Assembly: GCA_016787295.1 (NCBI GenBank)
Contig: JAEUUX010000066.1
Location: forward strand, 1-64,000
DNA: 64,000 nucleotides
From: Chitinophagales bacterium
GTDB taxonomy: Bacteria; Bacteroidota; Bacteroidia; Chitinophagales; UBA2359
Direction of reading: 5' to 3'
Positions 1-8,662 of this stretch are shown one piece after another; position 1 is the first letter of the stretch; each line of letters begins with the position of its first letter. The notes below the pieces were generated by a model, which was not told the DNA's origin, did no database searches, and saw only the letters and a list, made by a program, of their open reading frames with translations. Position numbers and translations under genes: made by a program.

Positions 1-231
1 GAAGCACCTTCGACCCGCTTCGAAGCACCTTCGACCCGCTTCGAAGCACCTTCGACCCGCTTCGAAGCACCTTCGACCCGCTTCGAAGCACCTTCGACCC
101 GCTTCGAAGCACCTTTGACCCGCTTCGAAGCACCTTTGACCCGCATCGAAGCACCTTTGACCCGCTTCGCAGCACCTTTGACCCGCTTCGAAGCACCTTC
201 GACCCGCTTCGAAGCACCTTCGACCCGCAAC
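1..231. repeat. 21-bp tandem repeat array (11 units), cut by window start
   Basis: Eleven head-to-tail units of 21 bp start at 1, 22, 43 and so on to 211. Each begins GAAGCACC, contains TTCGACCC or TTTGACCC and ends CGCTTC, with few substitutions (CGCATC in one unit, CGCAGC at one junction, CGCAAC at the end). Each junction forms the palindrome GCTTCGAAGC. The array probably continues to the left of the window. The pieces GAAGCACC and CGACCCGC also occur in the dispersed repeat at 375-490, so the array may have grown from that element. No start codon or protein context supports coding. Confidence 0.95.
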
Positions 232-374
232 GAAAGGGAATATATGTAGCTTCTCCTTAGTAGGGTGTTTTATTTTGTCAAAAAAAAATTGTTTTTGCGG
301 TATGGGTGTGTATGGACTATAGCCTTGTATCAACAATAAAATTCTATGACTAAAAAATAACGATACTTTTGTTC

Positions 375-490
375 GAATGGCGAAGCGCGTTAGGGATGCG
401 GAGGGTGGCGTTAGCCAGTGCGTAGCTTGCGAAGCACCGAAGCATAGCGAAGCCCGTAGCAGCCCGACCCGCAGGGAAACGCCCAAAAAA
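375..490 (+). repeat. dispersed repeat element, copy 1
   Basis: This element starts GAATGGCGAAGCGCGTTAG and ends CGACCCGCAGGGAAACGCCC followed by an A-run. The same two ends flank the elements at 14061-14168 (inverted) and 26421-26529. The interior of this copy differs from the other two and is rich in GAAGC and CGTAGC words. It is more GC-rich than its surroundings and lies in a gene-free stretch (232-720). The remainder of that stretch shows only a promoter-like box near 648. Confidence 0.85.
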
Positions 491-647
491 ATGTATTCGA
501 CAAAATAATCTGAATGGAACAGCAGTGTCGTTTTTCATGATGGAACAACTTTGTGAGCTTGTTTAATATTGTTGTCAAAGCACAGGTTCAAACCCCATCG
601 CTACATAGTTTTGCTACAAAATCTATCTAAATATGGTATAAAAACCC

Positions 648-655
648 TAACTTTG
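648..655 (+). promoter_or_regulatory. Bacteroidota -7 promoter box (TAACTTTG)
   Basis: TAACTTTG fits the Bacteroidota -7 consensus TAnnTTTG and lies 65 bp before the ATG at 721. No good TTTG -33 element sits 19-21 bp upstream, so the call rests on the -7 box and its position. Confidence 0.45.
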
Positions 656-720
656 CGGCTCAAATAGGGCTAATAGCTTTTGGGATTAGCCATTATTATT
701 AAAAAAAACAATCAAAAAAG

Positions 721-3705
721 ATGGATACTACAGCACCTACCATTAATAGGAAGTTGCAAATGGCATTGTCAAAATTGGCAACACAATTGGAGGGCGACCT
801 ACATACAGACCTGCTTACCCGCTCGCTATATGCCACCGACGGCTCGGTATATCGCCAAATTCCGTTGGCGGTATGCTACCCCAAGACGGTTGCCGATGTG
901 CAAAAAATGGTGGCGTTCGCTGCCAAACACCAAACTCACCTTATTCCGCGCACCGCTGGCACGTCCTTAGCAGGACAATGTGTTGGCACGGGCATTGTGA
1001 TGGATTGTTCGCACTATCTCAACCAAGTGTTGGAAATTAATGCCGAAGAAAATTATGCCATTGTGCAGCCCGGTGTTATTCGTGACGACCTCAATGTGTT
1101 GTTGCGTCCCTATCAGCGCTATTTTGGACCCAATACAGCCACCTCGTCGCGGGCAATGATTGGCGGCATGGTAGGCAACAATTCTTGCGGTACTTATTCG
1201 TTGGTCTATGGCACCACGCGCGAACATGTTATTGCCTTAGAAACCGTTTTGAGTGATGGCAGTTTGTGTACTTTTGAGCCAATAGAAGCCGATGTTTTTC
1301 GCAAAAAATGTGTTGGCAGTAGCCTCGAAAACCAGATTTATAGACAAATAGCACACGACCTCCAAAATCCCGCTGTGCAGGCAGAGATAGCCGCCGAATT
1401 TCCGAAAGCCAGCGTCACGCGCCGCAATACGGGTTATGCGGTTGACGAATTGTTGCAGTCCGAAGTGTTTGACCGCAGTAGTGAAATCCCTTTCAATTTT
1501 TGCCGTTTGTTGTGCGGGTCAGAGGGAACTTTGGCATTTGTAACACACATCAAAATACGCCTTTCGCCTTTGCCGCCGCCTTGTCAAGTGGTGGTTTGTT
1601 CGCATTTTGGGTCATTGTTGGAGTCTGCCGAAGCCGTGTTGGTGGCAATGCAACACCAGCCGCGTGCTGTCGAGATGATAGACAAAATTATTTTGGATTG
1701 TACCAAAGAAAATATCGAACAACAAAAAAATCGCTTCTTTGTGGAAGGCGACCCGCAAATTATTTTGGCTATCGAGTTTGGCGAATCGACAATAGAATTG
1801 GCTACACAAAAAGCCCAAGCTATGGTGAAGGATCTGCAACAACATGGTTATGGCTATGCTCATCCCTTGGTGTATGCGCCATATATCAGCAAAGTGTGGG
1901 CGTTGCGAAATGCAGGTTTAGGGCTTTTGTCCAATGTGCCGACAAGTGCCAAACCACTGTCTTTTATCGAGGATATGGCGGTGGCGGTGGCAGATTTGCC
2001 TGCTTATTTAGCCGAATTAGATGCGATGTTGCACCATTTGGGACAAACGAATGTGGTGTATTATGCCCACGCGGGCGCAGGCGAACTGCATGTAAAACCT
2101 ACGCTCGATTTAAAAAAAGTTGCTGATGTCAAGCGGTTTCGCGAAATAGGCTACGAATCGGCACGCCTTATTAAACGTTTTCAAGGCTCTTTGAGTGGCG
2201 AACATGGTGATGGACGCGTGCGGGGCGAGTTTATTCCTTTGGTGGTGGGAGAGAAAAATTATGCTTTGTTCCAAAAAATAAAACGCACTTGGGATCCACA
2301 AGGTGTTTTCAATATAGGAAAAATTACCGATGCTCCGCCGATGGACACCGATTTGCGCTATGTGCCAGGACAAGAAACCTCGTCGGTAGACACATTGTTC
2401 GATTTTTCTGATGCGGGCGAATTGGGTATGCTTCATGCCACCGAAAAATGCAACGGGTCGGGTGACTGCCGCAAAACACAACTTACTGGTGGCACGATGT
2501 GTCCGAGTTATATGGCAACCAAAAACGAACGCGATACGACCCGCGCCCGTGCCAACGCTTTGCGCGAATTTTTGACTGCCAACAATGCCGAACGCCACCA
2601 AAACAACAGCTTGACTGGTGATGATGTAGCCGCTGTTTTAGACCTGTGCCTGTCGTGCAAAGCCTGTAAATCGGAATGTCCCTCGAATGTGGATATGGCA
2701 ATGCTCAAGGCAGAATTTATGCACCGTCACCACGCCGAAAAAGGAGTGTCGTTGCGGACGCGTTTGGTGGGCAATATCAACCGCATCAACCGTTATGCGT
2801 CTTGCTTGCCTTCGCTCCACAATTGGACGATGAACAACGGCATTGTGGGCGGAACGGTGAAAAAAATGCTCGGTTTTGCACCAAAACGCTCCATGCCAAG
2901 CCTCCACAAAACTACTTTGCGAAGATGGTATCAGCAACAAATCGCGCGTTTGCAAGCGGGCAAGACTTTTCGGCAAAGTCTGTATCTTTTTTGCGATGAA
3001 TTTACGAATTATTACGACACCGAAATAGGTATGGCAGCCGTTCAGTTGCTCACCCATTTGGGATACAAGGTGGAACTTATCGAACACCCCGAAAGCGGAC
3101 GTGCCTATCTGTCCAAAGCCATGCTTGACGAAGTGTTGCCTATTGCCCAAGAGCAGGTGCGTTTGTTTGCGCCGCTCATTAGCGTCGATGTTCCTTTGGT
3201 GGGCATTGAGCCGTCTGCCATTTTGACTTTTCGCGACGAATATCCCAAACTGTTGCGCGGCGAAGCACAAACCCATGCCCAAGAGTTGGCAAAACATTGT
3301 TATACGATAGAAGAATTTTTGGCACAAGAGGCAACGCGCGGCAACATTCGCTCCGAGCAGTTCAGCACGGAGGCAAGGTATGTGAAAGTGCATGGACACT
3401 GCCACCAAAAAGCTTTATCCAATATGCAGCACACTGCCACTATGTTGTCTTTGCCCAAAAACTACAGCCTCGAAATGATTCCGTCGGGTTGTTGTGGCAT
3501 GGCAGGGGCGTTTGGCTACGAAGCCGAACATTATGATGTGAGCATGAAAATAGGTGAATTGGTGTTGTTTCCTGCTGTTCGAGCTGCTCAAAATAATATG
3601 CTTATTGCCGCCGCAGGCACGAGTTGCCGCCACCAAATCAAAGACGGCACCGGACGCATCGCCTTGCACCCTGTCGTTATTTTGTGGGAGGCTTTGTTGC
3701 GGTAG
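721..3705 (+). CDS. FAD-linked oxidase / 4Fe-4S fusion dehydrogenase (D-2-hydroxyacid dehydrogenase type)
   Basis: This 994-residue protein joins a GlcD-like flavoprotein to a GlpC-like iron-sulfur module, as in the YdiJ/Dld family that oxidises D-2-hydroxyacids such as D-lactate or D-2-hydroxyglutarate. The PCMH-type FAD domain spans about residues 48-275, with PRTAGTSLAGQ and GMVGNNSCGTYSLVYG. The FAD-oxidase C-terminal domain follows, with HAGAGELHVKP and SGEHGDGRVRGEF. Two ferredoxin-like cysteine clusters lie near 577 and 643 (CLSCKACKSECP). The C-terminus carries CCG-type motifs, HGHCHQK and PSGCCGMAG. Length matches E. coli YdiJ (about 1018 residues). It probably donates electrons to the quinone pool at the inner face of the membrane. 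The exact substrate cannot be read from the sequence. The ATG at 721 is preferred because the FAD domain follows at normal distance. Confidence 0.93.
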   Translation: MDTTAPTINRKLQMALSKLATQLEGDLHTDLLTRSLYATDGSVYRQIPLAVCYPKTVADVQKMVAFAAKHQTHLIPRTAGTSLAGQCVGTGIVMDCSHYLNQVLEINAEENYAIVQPGVIRDDLNVLLRPYQRYFGPNTATSSRAMIGGMVGNNSCGTYSLVYGTTREHVIALETVLSDGSLCTFEPIEADVFRKKCVGSSLENQIYRQIAHDLQNPAVQAEIAAEFPKASVTRRNTGYAVDELLQSEVFDRSSEIPFNFCRLLCGSEGTLAFVTHIKIRLSPLPPPCQVVVCSHFGSLLESAEAVLVAMQHQPRAVEMIDKIILDCTKENIEQQKNRFFVEGDPQIILAIEFGESTIELATQKAQAMVKDLQQHGYGYAHPLVYAPYISKVWALRNAGLGLLSNVPTSAKPLSFIEDMAVAVADLPAYLAELDAMLHHLGQTNVVYYAHAGAGELHVKPTLDLKKVADVKRFREIGYESARLIKRFQGSLSGEHGDGRVRGEFIPLVVGEKNYALFQKIKRTWDPQGVFNIGKITDAPPMDTDLRYVPGQETSSVDTLFDFSDAGELGMLHATEKCNGSGDCRKTQLTGGTMCPSYMATKNERDTTRARANALREFLTANNAERHQNNSLTGDDVAAVLDLCLSCKACKSECPSNVDMAMLKAEFMHRHHAEKGVSLRTRLVGNINRINRYASCLPSLHNWTMNNGIVGGTVKKMLGFAPKRSMPSLHKTTLRRWYQQQIARLQAGKTFRQSLYLFCDEFTNYYDTEIGMAAVQLLTHLGYKVELIEHPESGRAYLSKAMLDEVLPIAQEQVRLFAPLISVDVPLVGIEPSAILTFRDEYPKLLRGEAQTHAQELAKHCYTIEEFLAQEATRGNIRSEQFSTEARYVKVHGHCHQKALSNMQHTATMLSLPKNYSLEMIPSGCCGMAGAFGYEAEHYDVSMKIGELVLFPAVRAAQNNMLIAAAGTSCRHQIKDGTGRIALHPVVILWEALLR

Positions 3706-3835
3706 GAGGGAAGGGATACGGCAGATTTTGCACTCTCCCGCAAAACCTGCCATATTTTTGTGTAAAAAAAACTATTTTTTTCAAAAACCTGCACAAATTC
3801 AGTTGAATTGGGCAGAAATTGTGTTACCTTCCCTA

Positions 3836-4411
3836 ATGAATCAACATCAATATAAAAATTTGGTAGTTGCTGTGATGGACGAACCGACTTATAAATTTGG
3901 TTCGTCGGACAATACTTTTAGTTACACAAAACACTATTTTGGCGATGAGGCAACAGAATATCCAATTTCCAAACATGGAATAAAAATTTATCAAGACAAG
4001 CAAGTTATTAACAGTTGCTTGGTTGTGGGTTCTGGTGGAGCAACGAGCGTTCACAAAAATTCATCGCTTCTTGACGATAACCAACTACTAATTTGTTGTT
4101 GTGACACTATATTTTGTTTGGCACTTCCTGATTTACAATTAAAATGGAAAACACAAGCAGACATGGCGACTTGTTTTCAAATTTTCGGACAGCAAGACAG
4201 CTATATTATACATGGAGAACTTCAGATAACAAAACTTGACAGAGACGGAAATAAGCAGTGGGGATTCTGTGGTACAGACATTTTTGTATCGATGGACGAG
4301 GAAGAAGCCATTAAAATAGAAAGTGACGGAATTTTACTCACAGACTTTGCCAAGACAAAATATAAAATCGACTTTGACGGAAAATTAGTTGATAGTAGGT
4401 GCAAAAAATAG
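3836..4411 (+). CDS. hypothetical protein, possibly a small beta-propeller-like fold
   Basis: A 191-residue soluble protein of unknown function. I start it at the ATG at 3836; the frame is open further upstream but that part overlaps the previous gene and reads like noise. The sequence has short beta-strand-like segments separated by polar turns (NSCLVVGSGGATSVHKNS, LLICCCDTIFCLALPDLQL, KLDRDGNKQWGF), reminiscent of PQQ-like propeller blades. It has no signal peptide or membrane segment. It lies 130 bp after the dehydrogenase on the same strand and may be cotranscribed. A gene remnant and a terminator follow. Confidence 0.7.
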   Translation: MNQHQYKNLVVAVMDEPTYKFGSSDNTFSYTKHYFGDEATEYPISKHGIKIYQDKQVINSCLVVGSGGATSVHKNSSLLDDNQLLICCCDTIFCLALPDLQLKWKTQADMATCFQIFGQQDSYIIHGELQITKLDRDGNKQWGFCGTDIFVSMDEEEAIKIESDGILLTDFAKTKYKIDFDGKLVDSRCKK

Positions 4412-4462
4412 TCAAATTGGATAGCAACTGCATTTTAAAACACTACAAGGAATCGACCTTAA

Positions 4463-4642
4463 TCTAAACTAAAAAATCAACCCATCAAATTAACACAAGA
4501 AATTACACAAACCATCAATACCTTGCCCAGAGAAGTTTGGGGTGCTATTGAGAAAGAGTCGAAAGAAAAAATGCGTTTGTCCTTGCACTTTAAAACCATG
4601 TTAATCGAAGATAAAAAACTACTCAAAAAATTAACCAAATGA
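4463..4642 (+). pseudogene. remnant of a small lysine-rich protein gene
   Basis: An open frame of 59 codons follows a TAA at 4460 and ends at a TGA at 4640. It reads like protein: LTQEITQTINTLPREVW, then a charged helix ending KKLLKKLTK. There is no ATG in the first part; the first internal ATG is at 4571. I read it as the 3' end of a small gene that lost its start, or a gene with a non-standard start. The 4412-4797 gap otherwise holds only the terminator at 4697. Confidence 0.3.
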
Positions 4643-4696
4643 TTGAGGTAGAAGAAGTTTCAACGAATATCTATACATAAACCCAACCTAAAAACA

Positions 4697-4736
4697 AACC
4701 CTCCCTTCGAAAGTTGTATTTCGAAAGGAGGGTTTT
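4697..4736. terminator. bidirectional rho-independent terminator
   Basis: An inverted repeat of about 14 bp (CCCTCCCTTCGAAA against TTTCGAAAGGAGGG, one G-T pair) is flanked by an A-run and a T-run. It sits between genes converging from both sides. Confidence 0.85.
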
Positions 4737-4797
4737 TGCGTATGTGGCATGATGGATTTGGGCAGAGATATATGGACTGCCTTAGTTGTGTTAGCTA

Positions 4798-5280
4798 CTA
4801 TTTGGGTATTAAGCTAACACGGCAGTCATTATAGTCACCATCACCGCCCGACATAGTATAGGAAAAAGTGATAATGCCTGTTGCTTTGTCGCGCACAGCT
4901 TTACCATTGACTTTGATTTGCATATCGTTGGTAGTTGTTTCGCCAATTTCTAACTGCATCGCATCAAGCATTTGGGCAGATAGTACTACTTCGTTGCCCA
5001 TACTTCCCACACCAAGCAAGAGTAGTTCGTTGGCTTCCGTACCTTGTTTAATGGCGACATTATAGGTAAAATCGCCATTACATTGGTCTTGTGCCGTATA
5101 ATTGCCTACATACTTGTTGGCTTCGGCAGTACTCGAAGCAGCAGTATTAGTGGTATTTTTAGGACTGTTGGTGCTTTGGCTGCTATTGGTGGTGGTGTTG
5201 GCTTGCGTTGTCGCGTTTTTGCGGCTTCCACAAGCAATACTTAGACAAAATATGCCAATAATTAAGCAATATAAACGCAT
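4798..5280 (-). CDS. lipoprotein of unknown function
   Basis: A 160-residue protein with a signal peptide and lipobox LSIAC, so Cys17 would be lipidated. A Thr/Asn/Ser-rich linker (about residues 20-55) leads to a C-terminal domain of about 100 residues that looks beta-rich, with NYTAQDQCNGDFTYNVAI near its start and CRVSLIPK at its end. The two domain cysteines could form a disulfide. I do not recognise the family. It is the last gene of a minus-strand run with the endonuclease/phosphatase-fold gene (26-bp gap) and gcvT. Confidence 0.8.
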   Translation of the reverse strand: MRLYCLIIGIFCLSIACGSRKNATTQANTTTNSSQSTNSPKNTTNTAASSTAEANKYVGNYTAQDQCNGDFTYNVAIKQGTEANELLLLGVGSMGNEVVLSAQMLDAMQLEIGETTTNDMQIKVNGKAVRDKATGIITFSYTMSGGDGDYNDCRVSLIPK

Positions 5281-5306
5281 AGAGAAAAAGGAAGATTGGT
5301 TTGGAA

Positions 5307-6365
5307 TTATGGTTTAAGTTTTACTTTCATATAGACAGGCTGATGGTCGGAGTATTCAAAACCAACATCGATGCCTTTGACTTCCAACAACTCCACATTG
5401 GGTGAAATTAGGTAGAAATCTATCACAGTAGTAAAACTTTTATCGGGAGAATACGGAGCGGTCACTTCGCGATTGGTGGCAACTTTGGGGTCGTATACCC
5501 ACAACCATTGCGGCAGAAAATCGGGTTCGATGGTCATTTGTGCAGGTTTGTTCATGCCTGTCTTCCAAAACTTATCGGGCTGAAAATGCGGCGGACACTG
5601 ATTCCAATCACCCCCAACAACAATATAATTGCCTTTTTTGTCGTATTCCTCTTGATACAGTTTTTGGATAAATTCCATCTCGTGTTTTTTCAATTTACCA
5701 CCATCGTAGGCAGAATGGTGCGTATTGACCACCACCAACTCTTTGCCGTTGGACAAAGGATAGCGTTGCACCAACAAACAACGGTCGAGAAAATAAACTG
5801 ACAGGGGCCACTCAAAACTACCCGGCAACTGATAGCGCATACTACTGCTGGGTTTAAAACGGCTATAACTCGCCAAACCGCCATGCACACCGCCCATAGG
5901 ATTGGTGAAAGGTTGAGGCACAAAAGCTACTTTATAGTTGGTGGCAAAAGTGGTGTTATATGGAGCTAATGCTTTGCCAATATGTTCCACCTGATTCACA
6001 CCATAGCCACGGCGCGATTTGATATCCACTTCTTGCAGCAATACAAAATCGGCTTTGTTTTGTGTCAAGAATTGCGTGACACCTTGCAGGTTTTTTTGTG
6101 ACATTTCGCGCGTCGGAATAGACATTTTTCCGCCATCATAAAAGAAGTCAGACTCCTTGCCCAAACCCGCATAGCCGATATTCCAAATCAAAAACGAAAG
6201 TTCGTTAGACAAGGTATCGTTGGCACTGCCTTGGGTGTCGAGCGATTCGGTGGGTGGTGGCGTATAGTTGGTATAGGTGGCATGGAGCAACAAACCAGCC
6301 ACAACAAGTCCCGCAGCTAATGCAAGGATTAGGAAAGCACGTATTATTTTAAATAACAGTTGCAT
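5307..6365 (-). CDS. endonuclease/exonuclease/phosphatase-family protein, membrane-anchored
   Basis: A 352-residue protein. The ATG at 6365 places a hydrophobic anchor (about residues 5-28) at the N-terminus; longer frames run into gcvT. After a Pro/Ser/Thr linker comes a DNase I-like fold: LSFLIWNIGYAG for the first strand, FVLLQEVDIKSRRGYG carrying the metal-binding Glu, VVVNTHHSAYDGG, VVGGDWNQCPP and the final YSDHQPVYMKVKL with the catalytic Asp-His. The family cleaves phosphodiesters (nucleases, sphingomyelinases, inositol phosphatases) and the substrate here is unknown. The domain should lie outside the cytoplasmic membrane. It follows gcvT by 37 bp on the same strand. Confidence 0.85.
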   Translation of the reverse strand: MQLLFKIIRAFLILALAAGLVVAGLLLHATYTNYTPPPTESLDTQGSANDTLSNELSFLIWNIGYAGLGKESDFFYDGGKMSIPTREMSQKNLQGVTQFLTQNKADFVLLQEVDIKSRRGYGVNQVEHIGKALAPYNTTFATNYKVAFVPQPFTNPMGGVHGGLASYSRFKPSSSMRYQLPGSFEWPLSVYFLDRCLLVQRYPLSNGKELVVVNTHHSAYDGGKLKKHEMEFIQKLYQEEYDKKGNYIVVGGDWNQCPPHFQPDKFWKTGMNKPAQMTIEPDFLPQWLWVYDPKVATNREVTAPYSPDKSFTTVIDFYLISPNVELLEVKGIDVGFEYSDHQPVYMKVKLKP

Positions 6366-6402
6366 GAGCTTATTATTTTTAGGTGAAAAACTCGCAATAA
6401 AA

Positions 6403-7500
6403 CTACTTGAGTGCATTAGGCAAAAAAGGCATTGCAACAACTTTTGCAGCAAGGGCTTTGTCGCGCACCACAATATTAATAGATGTTTCAGGCTTCGCAA
6501 AAGGCATAGCAACATACGCCATACCAATAGATTTTTTGAGTGAAGGCGATGGTGCCGCCGATGTTACCTTGCCAATGACCATTCCGTTGGCATCTTGCAC
6601 CAAACAACCGTCTCGCGCCACACCTTTATCCAACAACTCAAAACCCACCAAACGCCGCGTCAAGCCAGTTTGTTTTTGGGCTTGTAGCGCATCGCGTCCC
6701 ACAAAATCGCCTTTGTTCAACTTACATATCCAACCCAAACCAGCTTCCAAAGGGCTTGTGGTATCGTCGATGTCGTTGCCATAAAGCATATACCCTTTTT
6801 CGAGGCGAAGCGTGTTGCGGGCTGCCAAACCAATGGGAGCAATACCACAACTCTTGCCTGCCTCAAAAATGGCGTTCCAGATAGTATCGGCATGTTCTTG
6901 GTCGAAATAAATCTCAAATCCGCCCGCTCCCGTATAACCCGTAGCCGACACCAAAACGTTGGAAACACCCGCAAAAACACCTTTTTCGCAAGTATAATAA
7001 TCCATGTTTTTCAAGTCCATAGCCGTGAGCGTATGCAGAACTTCGGTTGCCAACGGACCCTGTACTGCCAACAAAGCCGTGCGGTCAGAGATGTCGATGA
7101 GTGTTGTTTCGGGTGCGGCATGTTGCACAATATAGTCCCAATCTTTTTGGATATTGGCAGCATTCACCACCAACATATAGACACCATTTGGCAAACAATA
7201 TACCAACATATCGTCCACTATCGTGCCATTGGGATAGAGCAAACAAGAGTACTGCACCTTACCTTCGTACAACTGCGCCACATCGTTGCTGCTCAATTTT
7301 TGCACCAACTCAAAGGCTCCTTCGCCGCGCACAATAAACTGTCCCATATGTGAAACATCAAAGACTCCCACCTTTTGGCGCACCAATAAATGCTCCTCGT
7401 TAATACTTGTATAACTAATGGGCATATTATAACCCGCAAAAGGCAACATTTTGGCACCCAACTGTTGATGAAAATGGTAGAAAGGCGTATTTTTTAACAT
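6403..7500 (-). CDS. gcvT: aminomethyltransferase, glycine cleavage system T protein
   Basis: A 365-residue T protein, nearly the same length as the E. coli enzyme. It transfers the methylene group from the aminomethyl-lipoyl H protein to tetrahydrofolate and releases ammonia. Diagnostic stretches are the N-terminal FHQQLGAKMLPFAGYNMPI, VGVFDVSHMGQ, the folate-binding region ATGYTGAGGFEIY, and LRLEKGYMLYGNDID followed by TSPLEAGLGW. The genes for the P and H proteins are not in the window, so the system is split on this chromosome. It is first of a minus-strand group and has its own promoter-like sequence at 7538-7570. No glycine riboswitch was seen. Confidence 0.96.
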   Translation of the reverse strand: MLKNTPFYHFHQQLGAKMLPFAGYNMPISYTSINEEHLLVRQKVGVFDVSHMGQFIVRGEGAFELVQKLSSNDVAQLYEGKVQYSCLLYPNGTIVDDMLVYCLPNGVYMLVVNAANIQKDWDYIVQHAAPETTLIDISDRTALLAVQGPLATEVLHTLTAMDLKNMDYYTCEKGVFAGVSNVLVSATGYTGAGGFEIYFDQEHADTIWNAIFEAGKSCGIAPIGLAARNTLRLEKGYMLYGNDIDDTTSPLEAGLGWICKLNKGDFVGRDALQAQKQTGLTRRLVGFELLDKGVARDGCLVQDANGMVIGKVTSAAPSPSLKKSIGMAYVAMPFAKPETSINIVVRDKALAAKVVAMPFLPNALK

Positions 7501-7537
7501 CTTTTTTTATTAAATAGCAAAGACACAAAATCGGCTG

Positions 7538-7570
7538 CAAAGGTACAAAAACTGTAGCAACAAATTCAAA
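7538..7570 (-). promoter_or_regulatory. promoter for gcvT
   Basis: On the minus strand, TTTG and TACCTTTG are separated by 21 bp, matching the Bacteroidota -33/-7 pattern. The -7 box lies 37 bp before the gcvT start. Confidence 0.6.
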
Positions 7571-7575
7571 TAAAC

Positions 7576-7606
7576 TTCGTATATTCAAAATATTGTGGTA
7601 TCTTTG
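7576..7606 (+). promoter_or_regulatory. promoter for the response regulator gene
   Basis: TTCG, 19 bp, TATCTTTG. The start codon at 7628 follows 21 bp after the -7 box. The box lies inside the longer possible reading frame from 7595, which supports the later start. It is divergent from and adjacent to the gcvT promoter. Confidence 0.65.
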
Positions 7607-7627
7607 CCCCAAAAAACACCTACCAAC

Positions 7628-8311
7628 ATGCTTTCGGAGATAACCATACTTGTTGTTGACGACGAAATTGATATTGTAGAAATAGTAAAATACAACCTTG
7701 CCAAAGAAGGATACAATGTTGTGACGGCTCGCAACGGCAAAGAAGCAATAGCACAAGCCCAAATCCACCTGCCACAATTGATCCTCTTAGACATGATGAT
7801 GCCCGAAATGAACGGCATGGATACTTGCCAAACCTTGCGCAGTATGCCACAATTCAGAGACACCCTGATTGTCTTTTTGTCTGCCCGAAGCGAAGAGTAT
7901 ACCCAAGTCTGGGCATTAGATATTGGAGCAGATGACTATATTGCCAAACCCATCAAACCGCGCTTATTGGTGAGCAAAGTGAAAGCCCTTTTGCGACGCT
8001 ATCTGACAAACGATAACGAAGAAGAAAATATCCTTAAAGTAGGCAATTTGGTGATTGACCGCCAACAATTTTTGGTGCGACAAGATGATGTGTTGATTGA
8101 ACTGCCGCGCAAAGAATTTAATTTACTCTACCTCTTAGCCACACAACAAGGAAAAGTTTTTACGCGCGAAGAAATTTTAAGCCGCATTTGGGGCGACGAT
8201 GTCATCGTAAACGACCGAACAATTGATGTGCATGTCAGAAAATTGCGTGAAAAATTTGGCGATAACTTTATTAAAACCATCAAAGGAGTCGGATACAAAT
8301 TAGACGGTTAA
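7628..8311 (+). CDS. OmpR/PhoB-family response regulator
   Basis: A 227-residue two-domain regulator. The receiver domain (about 1-120) has the acidic pair VVDDE, phospho-acceptor Asp55 in LILLDMMMPEMNG, the switch residue in FLSARSE and the conserved Lys in IAKPIKP. A winged-helix DNA-binding domain (about 130-227) follows, with RKEFNLLYLLA and the recognition-helix region NDRTIDVHVRKLREKFG. It most resembles the PhoP-like regulators of Bacteroidota. No histidine kinase gene is adjacent, so it is orphan here. The start at 7628 is supported by the promoter just upstream. Confidence 0.95.
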   Translation: MLSEITILVVDDEIDIVEIVKYNLAKEGYNVVTARNGKEAIAQAQIHLPQLILLDMMMPEMNGMDTCQTLRSMPQFRDTLIVFLSARSEEYTQVWALDIGADDYIAKPIKPRLLVSKVKALLRRYLTNDNEEENILKVGNLVIDRQQFLVRQDDVLIELPRKEFNLLYLLATQQGKVFTREEILSRIWGDDVIVNDRTIDVHVRKLREKFGDNFIKTIKGVGYKLDG

Positions 8312-8375
8312 AACAACGGCAATGATTTTGATAACGACATTATTTAGGGGTATCTCAGAAAATAACAACAATAAA

Positions 8376-8456
8376 AAAATCGGATAAACCCTGAAAGGGT
8401 GATAGGTTTATAGCAAACAAACGGAGCAAAAAAGGAAAAACCGCGACGGGGTGACA
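8376..8456. repeat. short dispersed-repeat-like element in intergenic region
   Basis: The stretch contains AACCCTGAAAGGGTGATAGG and, after an A-rich spacer, CCGCGACGGGGTGACATTA. Small hairpin words of this kind (ACCCTGAAAGGGT and a related GGGGTGACA) occur as repeated intergenic elements in many Bacteroidota. There is only one copy in this window, so it is recognised by appearance only. The rest of 8312-8598 is AT-rich with nothing else seen. Confidence 0.35.
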
Positions 8457-8598
8457 TTATGTTGTGTTTTTTTGAATAATTTCACCTCATTGGGCTTATT
8501 TGATGATACAATAAATAACGCTTTTTTGTTGTTGTTATCAAAATGGTGTTTGTTGAATATAACCATATTGTTTTCTGGAATGAAAAAGAGAAACACCA

Positions 8599-8634
8599 AA
8601 CCCCCTTCCTCAATTTTTCAAGGAAGGGGGTTTG
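8599..8634. terminator. bidirectional rho-independent terminator
   Basis: A perfect 10-bp stem (CCCCCTTCCT / AGGAAGGGGG) with a 10-nt loop is flanked by A-rich and T-rich sides, between convergent genes. Confidence 0.9.
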
Positions 8635-8662
8635 TTATGCCTAAGCAGCAGCACCAACAAAA

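Noticed and set aside
350-538. 62-residue minus-strand frame
   Set aside because: It runs through the dispersed repeat and its translation is arginine-rich without domain features.
575-605. tRNA 3'-end-like sequence (AGGTTCAAACCCC then ATCGCTAC)
   Set aside because: The T-stem does not pair well and no matching 5' acceptor sequence or anticodon arm lies upstream, so neither a tRNA nor a solid att remnant can be supported.
3554-3835. N-terminal extension of the hypothetical protein at 3836
   Set aside because: It overlaps the dehydrogenase gene in another frame and its translation lacks similarity to protein-like composition; the ATG at 3836 starts a coherent sequence.
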